From: an uncultured Clostridia bacterium
Lineage (GTDB): Bacteria > Bacillota > Clostridia > UBA1381
Length of the DNA stretch: 51,464 nucleotides
NCBI GenBank assembly: GCA_944393255.1
Contig: CALXZP010000054.1
Span: 1 to 51,464 of the forward strand
Direction: 5' to 3'
Within the stretch, counting starts at the first letter, position 1. Every line of letters begins with the position of its first letter. The notes beneath the pieces are model-generated. The model did no database searches. It saw only the letters and a program-made list of their open reading frames with translations, and was not told where the DNA came from. The position numbers were made by a program, and so were the translations under genes. This document shows positions 8,415 to 18,302 of this stretch, in pieces.

Positions 8415-9191
8415 ATGGGACAGAAGGTTAATCCGCATGGATTGAGAGTCGGAGTGATCAAGGACTGGGACTCAAAATGGTTCGCAGGCAAGAAGGAATT
8501 CGGAGACCAGTTGGTTGAGGATCACGATATAAGAAAATTTGTTAAGAAGAGCTGCTACAGCGCCGGTGTTGCAAAGATCGGCATCGAAAGAAAGCAGAAC
8601 AGGATATTCATAACGATCCACGCTGCAAAGCCGGGTATCATAATCGGCCGCGGCGGAGCTGAGATAGATAAGCTCAAGGCTCAGATCGAAAAGCTTACAA
8701 AAAAGACGGTAAACGTCAACATAATGGAAGTAAAGAACCCGGATACAAACGCGCAGCTCGTTGCGGAGAATATCGCCGCACAGCTTGAAGCTCGTATCTC
8801 GTTCCGCCGTGCTATGAAGCAGGTGATGGGCAGAGCTATGAGAATGGGCGTTAAGGGTATCAAAACAGCGGTTGCAGGCCGTGTCGGCGGCGCTGAGATA
8901 GCGAGAACAGAGCAGTATCACGAGGGAACCATCCCGCTGCAGACTCTCCGTGCGGATATCGACTACGGTTTTGCTGAGGCAAAAACAACTTACGGTATCC
9001 TCGGCGTTAAGGTTTGGATCTACAAGGGCGAGATACTGAACGTTGCTGAAGGAAGAAAGAGAGAAGCCGAGGCGCAGGCTAAGGAGAATAACCGCCGCGA
9101 CAACAGGCGCAGAGGCGGAAACAGACGTCAGGGCGGCGAAAGACGCGAGAGACGTGAAAGACGTGACGACTCAAAAGGAGGAAAGCAGTAA
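8415..9191 (+). CDS. rpsC: 30S ribosomal protein S3 with Arg-rich C-terminal tail
   Basis: S3 forms part of the mRNA entry channel. The N-terminal [13 protein letters not shown], the KH domain with IIGRGG near residues 76-81 and the C-terminal [12 protein letters not shown] are present. At 258 residues it is longer than the usual 215-230. The extra length is a tail after about residue 213, very rich in Arg, Gly, Glu and Asn ([15 protein letters not shown] and similar), probably disordered. Such tails vary between species. Its TAA shares one base with the rplP ATG. Confidence 0.96.
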   Translation: MGQKVNPHGLRVGVIKDWDSKWFAGKKEFGDQLVEDHDIRKFVKKSCYSAGVAKIGIERKQNRIFITIHAAKPGIIIGRGGAEIDKLKAQIEKLTKKTVNVNIMEVKNPDTNAQLVAENIAAQLEARISFRRAMKQVMGRAMRMGVKGIKTAVAGRVGGAEIARTEQYHEGTIPLQTLRADIDYGFAEAKTTYGILGVKVWIYKGEILNVAEGRKREAEAQAKENNRRDNRRRGGNRRQGGERRERRERRDDSKGGKQ

Positions 9192-9613
9192 TGTTAATAC
9201 CTAAGAGAGTTAAATTCAGACGTGTTATGCGCGGCAGAATGAAGGGCAAGGCTCTTCGCGGAAATAAGGTAACAAACGGTACGTTTGGTCTGCAGGCGCT
9301 TGAGCCGGCATGGATAACCTCAAGACAGATCGAGGCTGCCCGTATCGCAATGACAAGATATATAAAGCGCGGCGGTAAGGTTTGGATAAAGATATTCCCG
9401 GATAAGCCGGTAACAGCTAAGCCTGCCGGTGTTCGAATGGGTAAAGGTAAGGGTGCTCCGGAATACTGGGTAGCGGTAGTTAAGCCGGGCAGAGTGCTTT
9501 TTGAGATGGACGGTATCTCGGAAGAAGTGGCAAGAGAAGCTATGCGTCTTGCAATGCACAAGCTCCCGATCAAGTGTAAGTTCGTAAAGCGTGAGGATGG
9601 TGAGCAGTCATGA
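9191..9613 (+). CDS. rplP: 50S ribosomal protein L16
   Basis: L16 organises the A-site region of the 50S subunit. The 140-residue protein starts [10 protein letters not shown] and has GRMKGKA, the [10 protein letters not shown] segment, [12 protein letters not shown] and [19 protein letters not shown] in pieces. It overlaps rpsC by one base and rpmC by four (ATGA), so the three genes are translationally coupled. Confidence 0.97.
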   Translation: MLIPKRVKFRRVMRGRMKGKALRGNKVTNGTFGLQALEPAWITSRQIEAARIAMTRYIKRGGKVWIKIFPDKPVTAKPAGVRMGKGKGAPEYWVAVVKPGRVLFEMDGISEEVAREAMRLAMHKLPIKCKFVKREDGEQS

Positions 9614-9813
9614 AAATAAACGAAATCAGAGATTTATCGACCCCTGAGCTCGAAGTAAAGCTGCAGGAATGCAAGCAGGAGCTGTTTAATCTGCGTTTTC
9701 AGAAGGCAGTAAACCAGTTAGAGAATCCGAAGAGGATCGGCGACGTCAAGAAGACGATAGCTCGTATTCTTACTATAATTCATGAGCGCGAGCTTGCGGA
9801 TTCGGCTATGTAA
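9610..9813 (+). CDS. rpmC: 50S ribosomal protein L29
   Basis: L29 is a small helical protein at the tunnel exit beside L23. The 67-residue product has the diagnostic [23 protein letters not shown] first helix, [16 protein letters not shown] and [11 protein letters not shown]. The ATG overlaps the rplP stop (ATGA), and the ribosome site GGTGAG lies inside rplP. Confidence 0.96.
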   Translation: MKINEIRDLSTPELEVKLQECKQELFNLRFQKAVNQLENPKRIGDVKKTIARILTIIHERELADSAM

Positions 9814-9839
9814 TTATTGCTTGAAAGGAGGCACTTATC

Positions 9840-10097
9840 TTGGAAACAAGAAACAGACGTAAGGTTATGATCGGAAAGGTAGTCAGCAACAAGATGGATA
9901 AGACTATCGTTGTGGCGATCGAATATAAAGTAAAGCATCCGCTCTACGGCAAGATCGTAAAGCGTACCTATAAGCTGAAGGCGCATGATGAGGAAAACGT
10001 ATGCAGTATCGGTGATAAGGTAAAGGTAATGGAAACAAGACCTCTCTCAAAGGACAAGAGATGGAGATTGGTAGAAATAGTAGAAAAGGTTAAGTAA
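9840..10097 (+). CDS. rpsQ: 30S ribosomal protein S17
   Basis: S17 binds 16S rRNA helix 11 early in assembly. The 85-residue protein contains [26 protein letters not shown] and the [14 protein letters not shown] end. The start is a TTG, placed by GAAAGGAGG at 9823-9831; no ATG fits the family's N-terminus. It is one of two TTG-initiated genes called in this window, the other being argB. Confidence 0.96.
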   Translation: METRNRRKVMIGKVVSNKMDKTIVVAIEYKVKHPLYGKIVKRTYKLKAHDEENVCSIGDKVKVMETRPLSKDKRWRLVEIVEKVK

Positions 10098-10122
10098 GCT
10101 ATTTCGGAAGGAGGATTTCGTA

Positions 10123-10491
10123 ATGATTCAAGTACAGACACGCTTGAAGGTTGCCGACAACACCGGTGCAAAGGAAGTTATGTGTATCCGTGTTATGGGC
10201 GGCTCAAAGAAAAGATATGCGGCTGTTGGCGATGAAATAATCTGCAGCGTCAAAAAGGCAACACCGGGCGGCGTTGTTAAAAAGGGAGACGTTGTAAAGG
10301 CGGTTGTTGTCAGAACAGTTAACATGTCAAAACGTGCTGACGGTTCATATATCAGATTCGACGAAAATGCAGCTGTTATCGTAAGAGACGATAAAAACCC
10401 GAGGGGTACTCGTATATTCGGGCCTGTTGCAAGAGAGCTCAGAGATAAAGAATACATGAAGATTCTTTCATTGGCTCCGGAAGTTCTTTAA
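10123..10491 (+). CDS. rplN: 50S ribosomal protein L14
   Basis: L14 lies at the subunit interface and bridges to 16S rRNA; RsfS binds it during dormancy. The 122-residue length is exact for the family. [18 protein letters not shown], the [13 protein letters not shown] block and [28 protein letters not shown] are seen in pieces. GAAGGAGG precedes the ATG. Confidence 0.98.
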   Translation: MIQVQTRLKVADNTGAKEVMCIRVMGGSKKRYAAVGDEIICSVKKATPGGVVKKGDVVKAVVVRTVNMSKRADGSYIRFDENAAVIVRDDKNPRGTRIFGPVARELRDKEYMKILSLAPEVL

Positions 10492-10510
10492 TTTAGGAGG
10501 AAGTCGAGAA

Positions 10511-10834
10511 ATGAATAAAATGCATGTAAAGAGAGGCGATATCGTCAAGGTCATCGCCGGCAAGGACAAGGGCAAGGAAGGCAAGGTCGTTACAGCTATA
10601 CCTTCAAAGAACAAGGTGATAGTTGAGGGCGTAGCTACCGCTAAGAGACATCAGAAGGCAAGGATGCAGGGTCAGGAAAGCGGTATCATCCATAAGGATA
10701 TGCCTATCGACGCTTCAAACGTAATGCGGGTTTGCCCGAAGTGCGGCAAGCCGTCAAGAATGGGAGTAAAGATCCTTGAGGACGGTTCAAAGGTAAGATA
10801 CTGCAAGAAGTGCAGCGAAACTTACAACGATTGA
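10511..10834 (+). CDS. rplX: 50S ribosomal protein L24 (zinc-ribbon type)
   Basis: L24 is an assembly initiator that nucleates 23S rRNA folding. The 107-residue protein has the KOW motif [20 protein letters not shown] at the N-terminus. Its C-terminal part has two CxxC pairs (CPKCG and CKKC), so it is the zinc-binding form found in many Firmicutes. It sits 19 nt after rplN. Confidence 0.97.
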   Translation: MNKMHVKRGDIVKVIAGKDKGKEGKVVTAIPSKNKVIVEGVATAKRHQKARMQGQESGIIHKDMPIDASNVMRVCPKCGKPSRMGVKILEDGSKVRYCKKCSETYND

Positions 10835-10856
10835 TGAGAGGGGGTACACACAGACA

Positions 10857-11396
10857 ATGAGTAGATTAAAGGATAAGTACGATCAGGAGATCGCGCCGGC
10901 TCTCATGAGCAAATTCGGCTACAAGAGTGTTATGCAGATACCCAAGCTCTCAAAGATAACTATCAATATAGGTTTGGGCGAAGCTAAAGAGAATTCAAAG
11001 GTAATAGACGCCGCATGCGGCGATCTCGCTGCTATAACAGGGCAGAAGCCGGTCATAACGCGCGCAAGAAAATCAGTCGCAAACTTCAAGCTCAGAGAGG
11101 GCATGGTGATCGGCTGTAAGGTAACATTAAGACGCGATAAGATGTATGAGTTTATGGACAGACTTTTCAATGTTGCACTGCCGCGTGTACGTGACTTCAG
11201 AGGTATAAGCGCAAACGGCTTTGACGGAAGAGGTAACTTCTCATTCGGTGTAAAGGAGCAGCTTATTTTCCCGGAAATCGACTATGATAAGATCGATAAG
11301 ATCAGAGGCATGGACATTAACTTTGTTACTACAGCAAACACAGACGAGGAAGCACGCGAGCTGCTTAAGCTGTTCGGCGCTCCGTTCCAGGCGTGA
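10857..11396 (+). CDS. rplE: 50S ribosomal protein L5
   Basis: L5 binds 5S rRNA and contacts P-site tRNA. The 179-residue length is standard. [49 protein letters not shown] and the [10 protein letters not shown] end motif are visible in pieces. The ribosome site GAGAGGGGG is purine-rich but set back from the ATG. Confidence 0.97.
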   Translation: MSRLKDKYDQEIAPALMSKFGYKSVMQIPKLSKITINIGLGEAKENSKVIDAACGDLAAITGQKPVITRARKSVANFKLREGMVIGCKVTLRRDKMYEFMDRLFNVALPRVRDFRGISANGFDGRGNFSFGVKEQLIFPEIDYDKIDKIRGMDINFVTTANTDEEARELLKLFGAPFQA

Positions 11397-11420
11397 TCAT
11401 AGTTAAAGGAGGAACAAACC

Positions 11421-11606
11421 ATGGCTAAGACTTCTATGAAGGTTAAACAGCAGAGAAAACCCAAGTATTCGACACAGTTCTATACGAGATGCAAGATCTG
11501 CGGAAGACCGCATGCATATCTTCGTAAGTTTGGTATCTGCCGTATCTGCTTCAGAGAGCTTGCATATAAGGGCCAGATCCCGGGTGTAAAGAAAGCAAGC
11601 TGGTAA
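11421..11606 (+). CDS. rpsZ: 30S ribosomal protein S14, zinc-binding type Z
   Basis: S14 is a late-assembling protein of the 30S head. The 61-residue short form has two zinc-binding pairs, CKIC and CRIC, around residues 24-43, which marks the type Z (C+) version rather than the longer zinc-free S14. AAGGAGG lies upstream. The 88-nt linker to rpsH folds into two hairpins (11630-11647 and 11657-11676). Confidence 0.97.
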   Translation: MAKTSMKVKQQRKPKYSTQFYTRCKICGRPHAYLRKFGICRICFRELAYKGQIPGVKKASW

Positions 11607-11694
11607 TTGACCGAAACACAGATATTGAAGCGGATCTTTTAATCCGCAACACGTCAGCGGCAGCATGGGTTGCCGCGGAAGGAGGTAAACTTAA

Positions 11695-12093
11695 ATGCAA
11701 ATCACTGATCCTATTGCAGACTTGCTAACAAGAATCAGAAATGCCAATATTGCAAAGCACGATACAGTTGACTGTCCGTCATCAAAGATCAAGTGCGCTA
11801 TAGTAGAGATCCTTTCAAAAGAAGGGTATATAAAGGGCTATCAGGTTATAGACGACGGCAAGCAGGGCGTAATAAGAATTACGCTTAAGTACAGCCCGTC
11901 GGGAGAAAAGGTAATTTCGGGACTCAAGAGAGTTTCCAAGCCGGGTCTCAGATACTATGCCGGCGCAGAGGAGATGCCGAAGGTATTGAACGGTCTCGGA
12001 ACTGCGATCGTTTCTACGTCAAAGGGCGTAATGACAGACAAGGAAGCCCGCAAGGAAAACGTTGGCGGAGAGGTTCTCGCATTCGTTTGGTAA
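11695..12093 (+). CDS. rpsH: 30S ribosomal protein S8
   Basis: S8 is a primary 16S rRNA binder; in E. coli it also represses the spc operon. The 132-residue protein starts [17 protein letters not shown], has PSSKIK and ends with the RNA-binding [33 protein letters not shown] region in pieces. GGAAGGAGG is just upstream. The linkers on both sides (88 and 126 nt) are unusually long for this operon and contain hairpins. Confidence 0.97.
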   Translation: MQITDPIADLLTRIRNANIAKHDTVDCPSSKIKCAIVEILSKEGYIKGYQVIDDGKQGVIRITLKYSPSGEKVISGLKRVSKPGLRYYAGAEEMPKVLNGLGTAIVSTSKGVMTDKEARKENVGGEVLAFVW

Positions 12094-12219
12094 TAAGCGA
12101 AAGCTTAGTGCTGATAGAAACACCCCGGTGCGTGTTATTTTCGCCGGGGAACAAGTATGTCAGGTATAACTGAAAACCTGCCTTGTGCAGAGAGAATTTA
12201 AGTTAAGGAGGAAAAACCT

Positions 12220-12768
12220 ATGTCAAGAATAGGCAGACTGCCTATAACGATTCCCGCGGGAGTCAAGGTAGACGTTAGTGATGAAAACGTCATCACAGTA
12301 AAGGGTGCAAAGGAAACTTTGACAAGAACACTTCATCCGGATATGAAGATAGTTATCGAAGGCGATACGCTTACAGTCGTTAGACCGTCGGATAACAAGC
12401 TCCACAGATCGCTTCACGGTCTGACAAGAACTCTTGTAAACAACATGATAATCGGTGTTACAGAGGGCTTCACAAAGGCGCTTGAGATCAACGGTGTAGG
12501 TTACAGGGCGCAGATGAAGGGCAAGGTTCTCTCGCTCGGACTCGGATATTCACATCCGGTAGAGTTCGAAGCTGAGGAGGGGATAACTCTTGAAGTTCCC
12601 CAGCCGAACCAGATCCTCGTAAAGGGCGCTAACAAGGAGCGCGTTGGAGCGGTCGCTGCAAAGATAAGAAGCTTCAGAGCTCCCGAGCCGTATAAGGGCA
12701 AGGGTATAAAGTACGCTGATGAACATATCAGACGTAAAGAAGGAAAAGCCGGAGCTAAGAAGAAATAA
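12220..12768 (+). CDS. rplF: 50S ribosomal protein L6
   Basis: L6 lies at the base of the L7/L12 stalk near the factor-binding site. The 182-residue protein has [15 protein letters not shown] at the start, [16 protein letters not shown], and the C-terminal [13 protein letters not shown] motif. AAGGAGG lies upstream. The preceding 126-nt linker contains hairpins at 12123-12149 (CCCCGG/CCGGGG) and 12161-12180. Confidence 0.97.
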   Translation: MSRIGRLPITIPAGVKVDVSDENVITVKGAKETLTRTLHPDMKIVIEGDTLTVVRPSDNKLHRSLHGLTRTLVNNMIIGVTEGFTKALEINGVGYRAQMKGKVLSLGLGYSHPVEFEAEEGITLEVPQPNQILVKGANKERVGAVAAKIRSFRAPEPYKGKGIKYADEHIRRKEGKAGAKKK

Positions 12769-12788
12769 TTGAAAGGAGTGTTCTTATA

Positions 12789-13148
12789 ATGATAAAGAAG
12801 AAGGATAAAAACCAGGCAAGAACTAAGCGTCATTACAGAGTAAGAAAGAACATCTCCGGTACTGCGGAGAGACCTCGTCTTAACGTATTCAGAAGCTTAA
12901 ACCACATATACGCTCAGGTGATCGATGATACAAAGGGTGTCACACTTGTTGCTGCGTCAAGTCTCGACAAGGGCTTTGAGGGCTACGGCGGCAATGTTGA
13001 GGGTGCAAAGGCAGTCGGCAAGGCTGTTGCGGAAAAGGCTCTCGCAGCCGGTATCAAGGCTGTCGTATTCGACAGAGGCGGTTACGTATATCACGGCAGA
13101 GTTGCAGCTCTTGCGGAAGGCGCAAGAGAAGGCGGCTTAGATTTCTAA
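12789..13148 (+). CDS. rplR: 50S ribosomal protein L18
   Basis: L18 binds 5S rRNA with L5 in the central protuberance. The 119-residue protein contains [38 protein letters not shown] and the terminal [28 protein letters not shown] region in pieces. GAAAGGAG lies upstream of the ATG. Confidence 0.97.
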   Translation: MIKKKDKNQARTKRHYRVRKNISGTAERPRLNVFRSLNHIYAQVIDDTKGVTLVAASSLDKGFEGYGGNVEGAKAVGKAVAEKALAAGIKAVVFDRGGYVYHGRVAALAEGAREGGLDF

Positions 13149-13167
13149 TAGAAGGAGGACAAGTCAA

Positions 13168-13671
13168 GTGACTGAAAGAATTGACGCTAAGGATTTAGAG
13201 CTTGAAGAGAACGTTGTTGCTATAAATCGTGTTGCAAAGACAGTTAAGGGCGGCCGCACCATGAGATTCAGCGCACTCGTTGTTGTCGGCGACGGCAACG
13301 GTATCGTAGGAAGCGGTTCGGGTAAGGCTGCCGAGATCCCCGAGGCTATAAGAAAGGGAATCGAAGCTGCTAAAAAGAATCTTATAAGAGTTCCGCTTGT
13401 CGGCACGACTATCCCTCATGAGGTCATCGGCGTGGACGGTGCAGGTAAGGTTCTCCTCAAACCGGCTAGCGAAGGTACCGGAGTTATTGCCGGCGGCGCT
13501 GCGCGTGCTGTTCTTGAGCTTGCGGGTATAAAGGATATAAGAACAAAGTGTCTGCGTTCAAACAACAAGCGTAACGTAGTAAATGCTACTATCCAGGGTC
13601 TTTCCGAGCTTAAGAGCGTTGAAGAGGTTGCAAAGCTCCGCGGCAAGACGGTAGACCAGATCACAGGTTAA
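13168..13671 (+). CDS. rpsE: 30S ribosomal protein S5
   Basis: S5 takes part in decoding fidelity and mRNA unwinding at the entry channel. The 167-residue protein has [42 protein letters not shown] and the [17 protein letters not shown] region in pieces. The start is GTG, fixed by GAAGGAGG 9-16 nt upstream. A 51-nt gap leads to rpmD. Confidence 0.97.
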   Translation: MTERIDAKDLELEENVVAINRVAKTVKGGRTMRFSALVVVGDGNGIVGSGSGKAAEIPEAIRKGIEAAKKNLIRVPLVGTTIPHEVIGVDGAGKVLLKPASEGTGVIAGGAARAVLELAGIKDIRTKCLRSNNKRNVVNATIQGLSELKSVEEVAKLRGKTVDQITG

Positions 13672-13722
13672 TGGCCGGGAACGTATAAAGTCCTGTACAT
13701 TAGCAGAAAGGAATGGTTAAGT

Positions 13723-13902
13723 ATGTCTAAGTTAAAGATAACTTTGGTCAGGAGCACGATCGGCAGAAAGCAGAATCAGATCAAAACAGTAGAAGCTCTC
13801 GGCCTTAAGAAGATCCGTTCTGTGGTAGAGCATAACGACACACCGCAGATCAGAGGTATGATAAACAGGGTATCGCACCTTGTAACAGTTGAAGAAGTTT
13901 GA
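13723..13902 (+). CDS. rpmD: 50S ribosomal protein L30
   Basis: This small gene encodes 59 residues beginning [16 protein letters not shown], with [11 protein letters not shown] and the end region [14 protein letters not shown]. These are the standard features of bacterial L30, a 50S surface protein, and the position between rpsE and rplO is the conserved one. The ribosome site GAAAGGA lies about 12 nt upstream of the ATG. Confidence 0.96.
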   Translation: MSKLKITLVRSTIGRKQNQIKTVEALGLKKIRSVVEHNDTPQIRGMINRVSHLVTVEEV

Positions 13903-13919
13903 GCAGGGAGGTGCAGCGA

Positions 13920-14360
13920 ATGAAAATCGAAGAATTGAAACCGGCAGCCGGTTCAACTCACAAGAAAAAGATCGTTGGCCGCGGTATCGGCTCAGGCGTT
14001 GGAAAAACATCGGGCAGAGGCCATAAGGGTCAGAAGGCGAGAAGCGGCGGCGGAGTAAGACCGGGCTTTGAAGGCGGTCAGATGCCGTTGTACAGACGTT
14101 TGCCGAAGCGCGGCTTCACAAACATATTTGCAAAGAAGTATGTTGCGGTAAACGTTGAGGTACTTGATAAGTTTAACGACGGCGATGAAGTAACAGCTGA
14201 GACAATGCTTGAAAAGGGAATAATCAGCAAGGTTTGCGACGGCGTTAAGATCCTCGGCAGAGGCGAGGTAACAAAGAAGCTGAACGTAAAGGCGGCAAAG
14301 ATCAGCGCGTCAGCTAAAGAAAAAATAGAAAAGGCAGGCGGAAAGGCTGAGGTGATGTAA
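13920..14360 (+). CDS. rplO: 50S ribosomal protein L15
   Basis: L15 is a late-assembly 50S protein with a long basic N-terminal arm. The 146-residue product starts [17 protein letters not shown] and has [21 protein letters not shown] and [18 protein letters not shown] in pieces. I chose ATG 13920 with GGGAGG at 13906-13911 rather than an upstream in-frame codon. It ends one base before secY. Confidence 0.97.
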   Translation: MKIEELKPAAGSTHKKKIVGRGIGSGVGKTSGRGHKGQKARSGGGVRPGFEGGQMPLYRRLPKRGFTNIFAKKYVAVNVEVLDKFNDGDEVTAETMLEKGIISKVCDGVKILGRGEVTKKLNVKAAKISASAKEKIEKAGGKAEVM

Positions 14361-14361
14361 G

Positions 14362-15684
14362 ATGCTCGAAACGATCAGAAACGCTTGGAAAATTCCTGAT
14401 TTGAGACGCAGAATCTTATTCACATTATTCATGCTTGTTGTATTCAGATTCGGAGCGCATATACCTGTTCCGTATCTGAGCCAGGAGGCCATGCAGGCGT
14501 TCCTTGCGGGCGGCGGAGGCGGTATGGATCTGTTCAATCTGTTCGATACCTTCACCGGAGGCGCGTTCTCAAACGCGACTGTCCTTGCAATGGGTGTTTC
14601 GCCGTATATCAATGCTTCTATCATTATACAGCTTTTAACGGTGGCGATACCGTCGCTTGAAAGACTGTCAAAGGAAGGCGTTGAGGGCAGAAAGAAGATA
14701 AACAAGATAACAAGATACCTCGGTATCGTATTGGCTTTCGTTCAGGGCGCGGGCTTATATGTAACGCTCTACAACATGGGAAGCGCTATAACAAATCCGA
14801 GCGCGCTTACGTTCTTTGTTATCGTTCTCACATTCACTGCCGGTACGGCGTTTATCGTCTGGATAGGCGAGCAGATAACTGAAAAGGGTCTCGGAAACGG
14901 TGTTTCCATGATCATTTTTGCAGGTATCGTATCAAGGATACCGTCTGCTGCAAGATCAGTATTCAACACATACGTATCGGGTACAGGATACAGCCCGATG
15001 GGTATAATAGAGGCAGTCCTGATCCTTGTTGTCGCAATAGCGGCTATAACGCTTGTTGTGTATTTCACAAATGCGGAAAGAAGGATCGCTGTCCAGTATG
15101 CTAAAAGAGTGGTGGGCAGAAAGATGTACGGCGGACAGAGCACGAACATACCGATAAAGGTAGCTGCCGGCGGAGTTATGCCAATAATCTTCGCGTCATC
15201 CATCATGGCGTTTCCGGGAACTATAGTGCGCCTGCTTAACGGCGGCAACGTTCCGGCAACTGGCATCGGCGGAACTATCCTGAACTGTCTTTCATCAACA
15301 GGACCGGTATGGACGACAGTTGTATACTGTATACTGTACTTCCTGCTGATAATATTCTTCACTTACTTCTATTCGACGATCCAGTTCAATCCGATCGAAA
15401 TGTCGAATAATATTAAGAAGAGCGGCGGTTATATCCCGGGTATCAGACCCGGCAAGCCGACAAGCGATTTTATTTCAAAGATAACCTCAAGACTGAACCT
15501 TATAGGTTCACTGTTCTTGGGTATTATAGCGGTGCTTCCGGTAATTGTCGGAAGTATCACGAACAATATGTCGCTCCAGATAGGCGGTACATCGCTTCTT
15601 ATCATGGTCGGCGTTGCGCTCGAAACTGTAAAACAGATAGAATCCCAGATGGTAATGCGTCATTACAAGGGATTTTTAGAATAA
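14362..15684 (+). CDS. secY: preprotein translocase subunit SecY
   Basis: SecY is the membrane channel of the Sec translocon, partnering SecE, SecG and SecA. The 440-residue length and about ten hydrophobic segments fit. Motifs include FRFGAHIPVP near residue 30, GVSPYINASIIIQLL (helix 2), ERRIAVQYAKR, and NPIEMSNNIKKSGGYIPGIRPGKPT (cytoplasmic loop 5) in pieces. It follows rplO by one base. The 122-nt linker to adk is GC-rich with several inverted repeats (15751-15772, 15776-15789). Confidence 0.98.
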   Translation: MLETIRNAWKIPDLRRRILFTLFMLVVFRFGAHIPVPYLSQEAMQAFLAGGGGGMDLFNLFDTFTGGAFSNATVLAMGVSPYINASIIIQLLTVAIPSLERLSKEGVEGRKKINKITRYLGIVLAFVQGAGLYVTLYNMGSAITNPSALTFFVIVLTFTAGTAFIVWIGEQITEKGLGNGVSMIIFAGIVSRIPSAARSVFNTYVSGTGYSPMGIIEAVLILVVAIAAITLVVYFTNAERRIAVQYAKRVVGRKMYGGQSTNIPIKVAAGGVMPIIFASSIMAFPGTIVRLLNGGNVPATGIGGTILNCLSSTGPVWTTVVYCILYFLLIIFFTYFYSTIQFNPIEMSNNIKKSGGYIPGIRPGKPTSDFISKITSRLNLIGSLFLGIIAVLPVIVGSITNNMSLQIGGTSLLIMVGVALETVKQIESQMVMRHYKGFLE

Positions 15685-15806
15685 ACGATCCGGCAATGGG
15701 CGGGCAGCGAGCTGCTTAGTCTGACTGCCGGACGGCGGTTCAGGCTTTTGCGGCCGGGCATATTGCCGGCCGTTGCCGTACGTGTACGGAAAGGAAGGAT
15801 AAAACT

Positions 15807-16445
15807 ATGAAACTTATTCTTATGGGACCGCCCGGAGCCGGAAAAGGTACTCAGGGCGAAATACTTGAAAAGAAGCTTGGCGTCAGCACCATATCTACCG
15901 GACTGATGCTCAGAACCGCTATCAAGGAACAGACAGAGGTCGGAAAGCTTGCCGAACAGTATATAAACGACGGAAAGCTTGTCCCCGATGATGTTATGGT
16001 CGAGATCGTCAAGCAGCGTCTGGCTCAGCCCGACTGTGCGAACGGATTTATCCTTGACGGATTTCCGCGCACTACGGCGCAGGCAAAGGCGCTGGACGAC
16101 GCCGGCGTGGAAATAGACAAGGTGCTGCTTCTGGAGGTCGAGGACGAGAAGATCGTTGAAAGACTATCCTCGCGCCGCGAATGTTCAAAGTGCGGAGCGC
16201 CTTATAATATCGTTTCAAAGAGACCGGCGGTCGAAGGGATCTGCGACAGCTGCGGCGGCGAACTCATTCAGCGTAAAGACGATGTTCCGGAAACTATCCA
16301 GAACAGGCTCAATGTTTATCATGAACAGACCGAGCCGATAAAGAGCTATTACGCTGAAAAGGGAATACTCGCCGTTGCAAAAGGTGAAGAGGAGCTGAAG
16401 GATACCACAGCAAATGTAGCCGCAGCTTTAGGACTCGGAGAGTGA
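15807..16445 (+). CDS. adk: adenylate kinase (zinc-lid form)
   Basis: Adk converts ATP plus AMP to two ADP. The 212-residue protein has the P-loop GPPGAGKGT at residues 7-15, STGLMLR in the AMP-binding part, GFILDGFPRT, and a long lid with four cysteines (CSKC and CDSC) that bind structural zinc, as in Gram-positive long-form kinases. AAGGAAGGA is upstream. The stop is four bases before map. Confidence 0.98.
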   Translation: MKLILMGPPGAGKGTQGEILEKKLGVSTISTGLMLRTAIKEQTEVGKLAEQYINDGKLVPDDVMVEIVKQRLAQPDCANGFILDGFPRTTAQAKALDDAGVEIDKVLLLEVEDEKIVERLSSRRECSKCGAPYNIVSKRPAVEGICDSCGGELIQRKDDVPETIQNRLNVYHEQTEPIKSYYAEKGILAVAKGEEELKDTTANVAAALGLGE

Positions 16446-16449
16446 TTTG

Positions 16450-17196
16450 ATGATATCCATTAAATCTGCTAAACAGATCCAAAAAATGCGTGAGTCATGC
16501 AAACTCACAAAGGAGCTTTTTGAGATACTTGAGGAAAAGGCTAAGCCGGGAGTATCAACTCTCGAGCTGGACTCCATAGCGTATAATTTTTATAAGAAGC
16601 ACGGCGCAACACCTAATTTCCTTAATTATGACGGCTATCCGGCAACCATCTGCGCGTCGGTAAACGACGAGGTGGTTCACGGAATACCGTCTGCGCATAA
16701 GATACTCAAGGACGGAGACATCGTAAGCATAGATATGGGATGTATACTTGACGGCTGGCACAGCGACGCTGCGAGAACATTTGCGGTCGGAAAGATCAGT
16801 GCTGAGGCGCAGCGGCTTATAGACGTGACCAAGCAGAGCTTCTTTGAGGGTATAAATAAGATCCGGCATGGCGTAAAGCTTGGGGATGTTTCGGCAGCTA
16901 TACAGGAATACGTGGAGTCGAACGGATTTGGAGTAGTAAGGGATCTTGTAGGGCACGGCATAGGCCGTTCCATGCATGAGGATCCGAGCGTTCCGAATTT
17001 CGGGAGAGCAGGACACGGAGTAAAGCTTGCAGCGGGGATGGCGCTGGCTATAGAACCGATGGTAACGGCGGGTGATTATCATGTAAGCGTGCTTGATGAT
17101 GATTGGACGGTCGTGACCGACGACGGAAGCTTGGCAGCGCATTACGAGAATACGGTCATTGTAACTCGTGAAGGCTGCGAGATCCTTACACTGTGA
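16450..17196 (+). CDS. map: methionine aminopeptidase type I
   Basis: Map removes the initiator Met from nascent proteins. The 248-residue protein shows NEVVHGIPS, then SIDMGCILDGWHSDAARTF with the two metal-binding Asp residues, GHGIGRSMHEDP with the metal-binding His, and IEPMVTAG with Glu; the last Glu ligand is near HYENTV. ATG 16450 is preferred over the TTG at 16447 because GGAG lies 8 nt upstream of it. It has no N-terminal extension. Confidence 0.97.
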   Translation: MISIKSAKQIQKMRESCKLTKELFEILEEKAKPGVSTLELDSIAYNFYKKHGATPNFLNYDGYPATICASVNDEVVHGIPSAHKILKDGDIVSIDMGCILDGWHSDAARTFAVGKISAEAQRLIDVTKQSFFEGINKIRHGVKLGDVSAAIQEYVESNGFGVVRDLVGHGIGRSMHEDPSVPNFGRAGHGVKLAAGMALAIEPMVTAGDYHVSVLDDDWTVVTDDGSLAAHYENTVIVTREGCEILTL

Positions 17197-17204
17197 GGTG
17201 CGCT

Positions 17205-17462
17205 ATGGAATATTGTGTCGGACAGCTGGTGCGGTCTAAGGCAGGACGTGACAAGGGATCTGACTTTATCGTTATAAAGGTTGAAAACGGTCATGTCTAT
17301 GTTGCCGACGGAAGAATGCGCAGACTTGAAAATCCAAAAAAAAAGAAGTTCAGGCATGTGCAGGGCAGCTATACTGTTTCGGAGGATATTGCGGAGCAGC
17401 TTGCGGACGGCACGCTTGAGAACTATAAGATCAGAAATATATTGGCACAGCTAAACTCATAA
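17205..17462 (+). CDS. KOW domain-containing RNA-binding protein (L14e-like)
   Basis: This 85-residue protein has a KOW-type N-terminus ([19 protein letters not shown], residues 5-23) followed by [18 protein letters not shown], matching the small family often annotated as ribosomal protein L14E/L6E/L27E-like. It lies between map and infA, its usual place in Firmicutes, which suggests a link to translation; the precise role is not established. ATG 17205 follows GAGGTG; an upstream GTG at 17193 overlapping the map stop is the alternative start. Confidence 0.85.
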   Translation: MEYCVGQLVRSKAGRDKGSDFIVIKVENGHVYVADGRMRRLENPKKKKFRHVQGSYTVSEDIAEQLADGTLENYKIRNILAQLNS

Positions 17463-17475
17463 AGGAGTAGAAAAA

Positions 17476-17694
17476 ATGGCTAAGGATGACGTTTTGGAGG
17501 TTGAGGGCACAGTAGTAGAGACTCTGCCCAACGCGAATTTTAAGGTTGAGCTTGAAAATGGTCACACTGTGCTGGCGCATATTTCAGGCAAGCTAAGAAT
17601 GAACTACATTAAGATTTTACCGGGCGACAGGGTCACTATGGAAATGAGTCCGTATGACCTTACACGCGGCAGAATAACATGGCGTTCCAAATAA
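17476..17694 (+). CDS. infA: translation initiation factor IF-1
   Basis: IF-1 binds the 30S A site during initiation. The 72-residue length is exact. [45 protein letters not shown] and the terminal [12 protein letters not shown] form one complete OB-fold domain. AAAGGAG precedes the ATG. It sits 13 nt after the KOW gene and before rpmJ. Confidence 0.98.
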   Translation: MAKDDVLEVEGTVVETLPNANFKVELENGHTVLAHISGKLRMNYIKILPGDRVTMEMSPYDLTRGRITWRSK

Positions 17695-17699
17695 TATAA

Positions 17700-17837
<138 letters not shown>

Positions 17838-17914
17838 GCATATACCGTTGATTTTAAAGCACAAACAACACTTATTAATTTTTTGATGATATCTTTATGG
17901 AGGTGTAGAAAAGT

Positions 17915-18283
17915 ATGGCAAGAATAGCAGGTGTTGATTTACCGAGAGACAAGAGAGTTGAAGTCGGTCTTACTTATATCTACGGAATAGGTCTGAAGAG
18001 CAGTCAGAAGATACTCGCTCAGAACGGCATAAATCCGGATACAAGGATAAAAGATCTTACAGATGCAGAGATAAACTCTCTTCGTGAAACAATTGACAGA
18101 GAATATACGGTTGAGGGTGATCTGAGAAGACAGGTTGCTTTAGACATAAAGCGTCTGATGGAGATAGGCTGCTACAGAGGCATCAGACACAGAAAGGGCC
18201 TTCCTGTAAGAGGACAGAATACAAAGAATAATGCAAGGACCCGCAAAGGTCCCGCAAAGACCATAGCAGGTAAGAAGAAATAA
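17915..18283 (+). CDS. rpsM: 30S ribosomal protein S13
   Basis: S13 is in the 30S head and contacts P-site tRNA and the 50S subunit. The 122-residue protein has [42 protein letters not shown] and the basic tail [25 protein letters not shown] in pieces. TGGAGGTG lies upstream. The 77-nt gap before it is A/T-rich without a clear promoter. Confidence 0.97.
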   Translation: MARIAGVDLPRDKRVEVGLTYIYGIGLKSSQKILAQNGINPDTRIKDLTDAEINSLRETIDREYTVEGDLRRQVALDIKRLMEIGCYRGIRHRKGLPVRGQNTKNNARTRKGPAKTIAGKKK

Positions 18284-18302
18284 TTTAAGGAGGGACTCGT
18301 AA

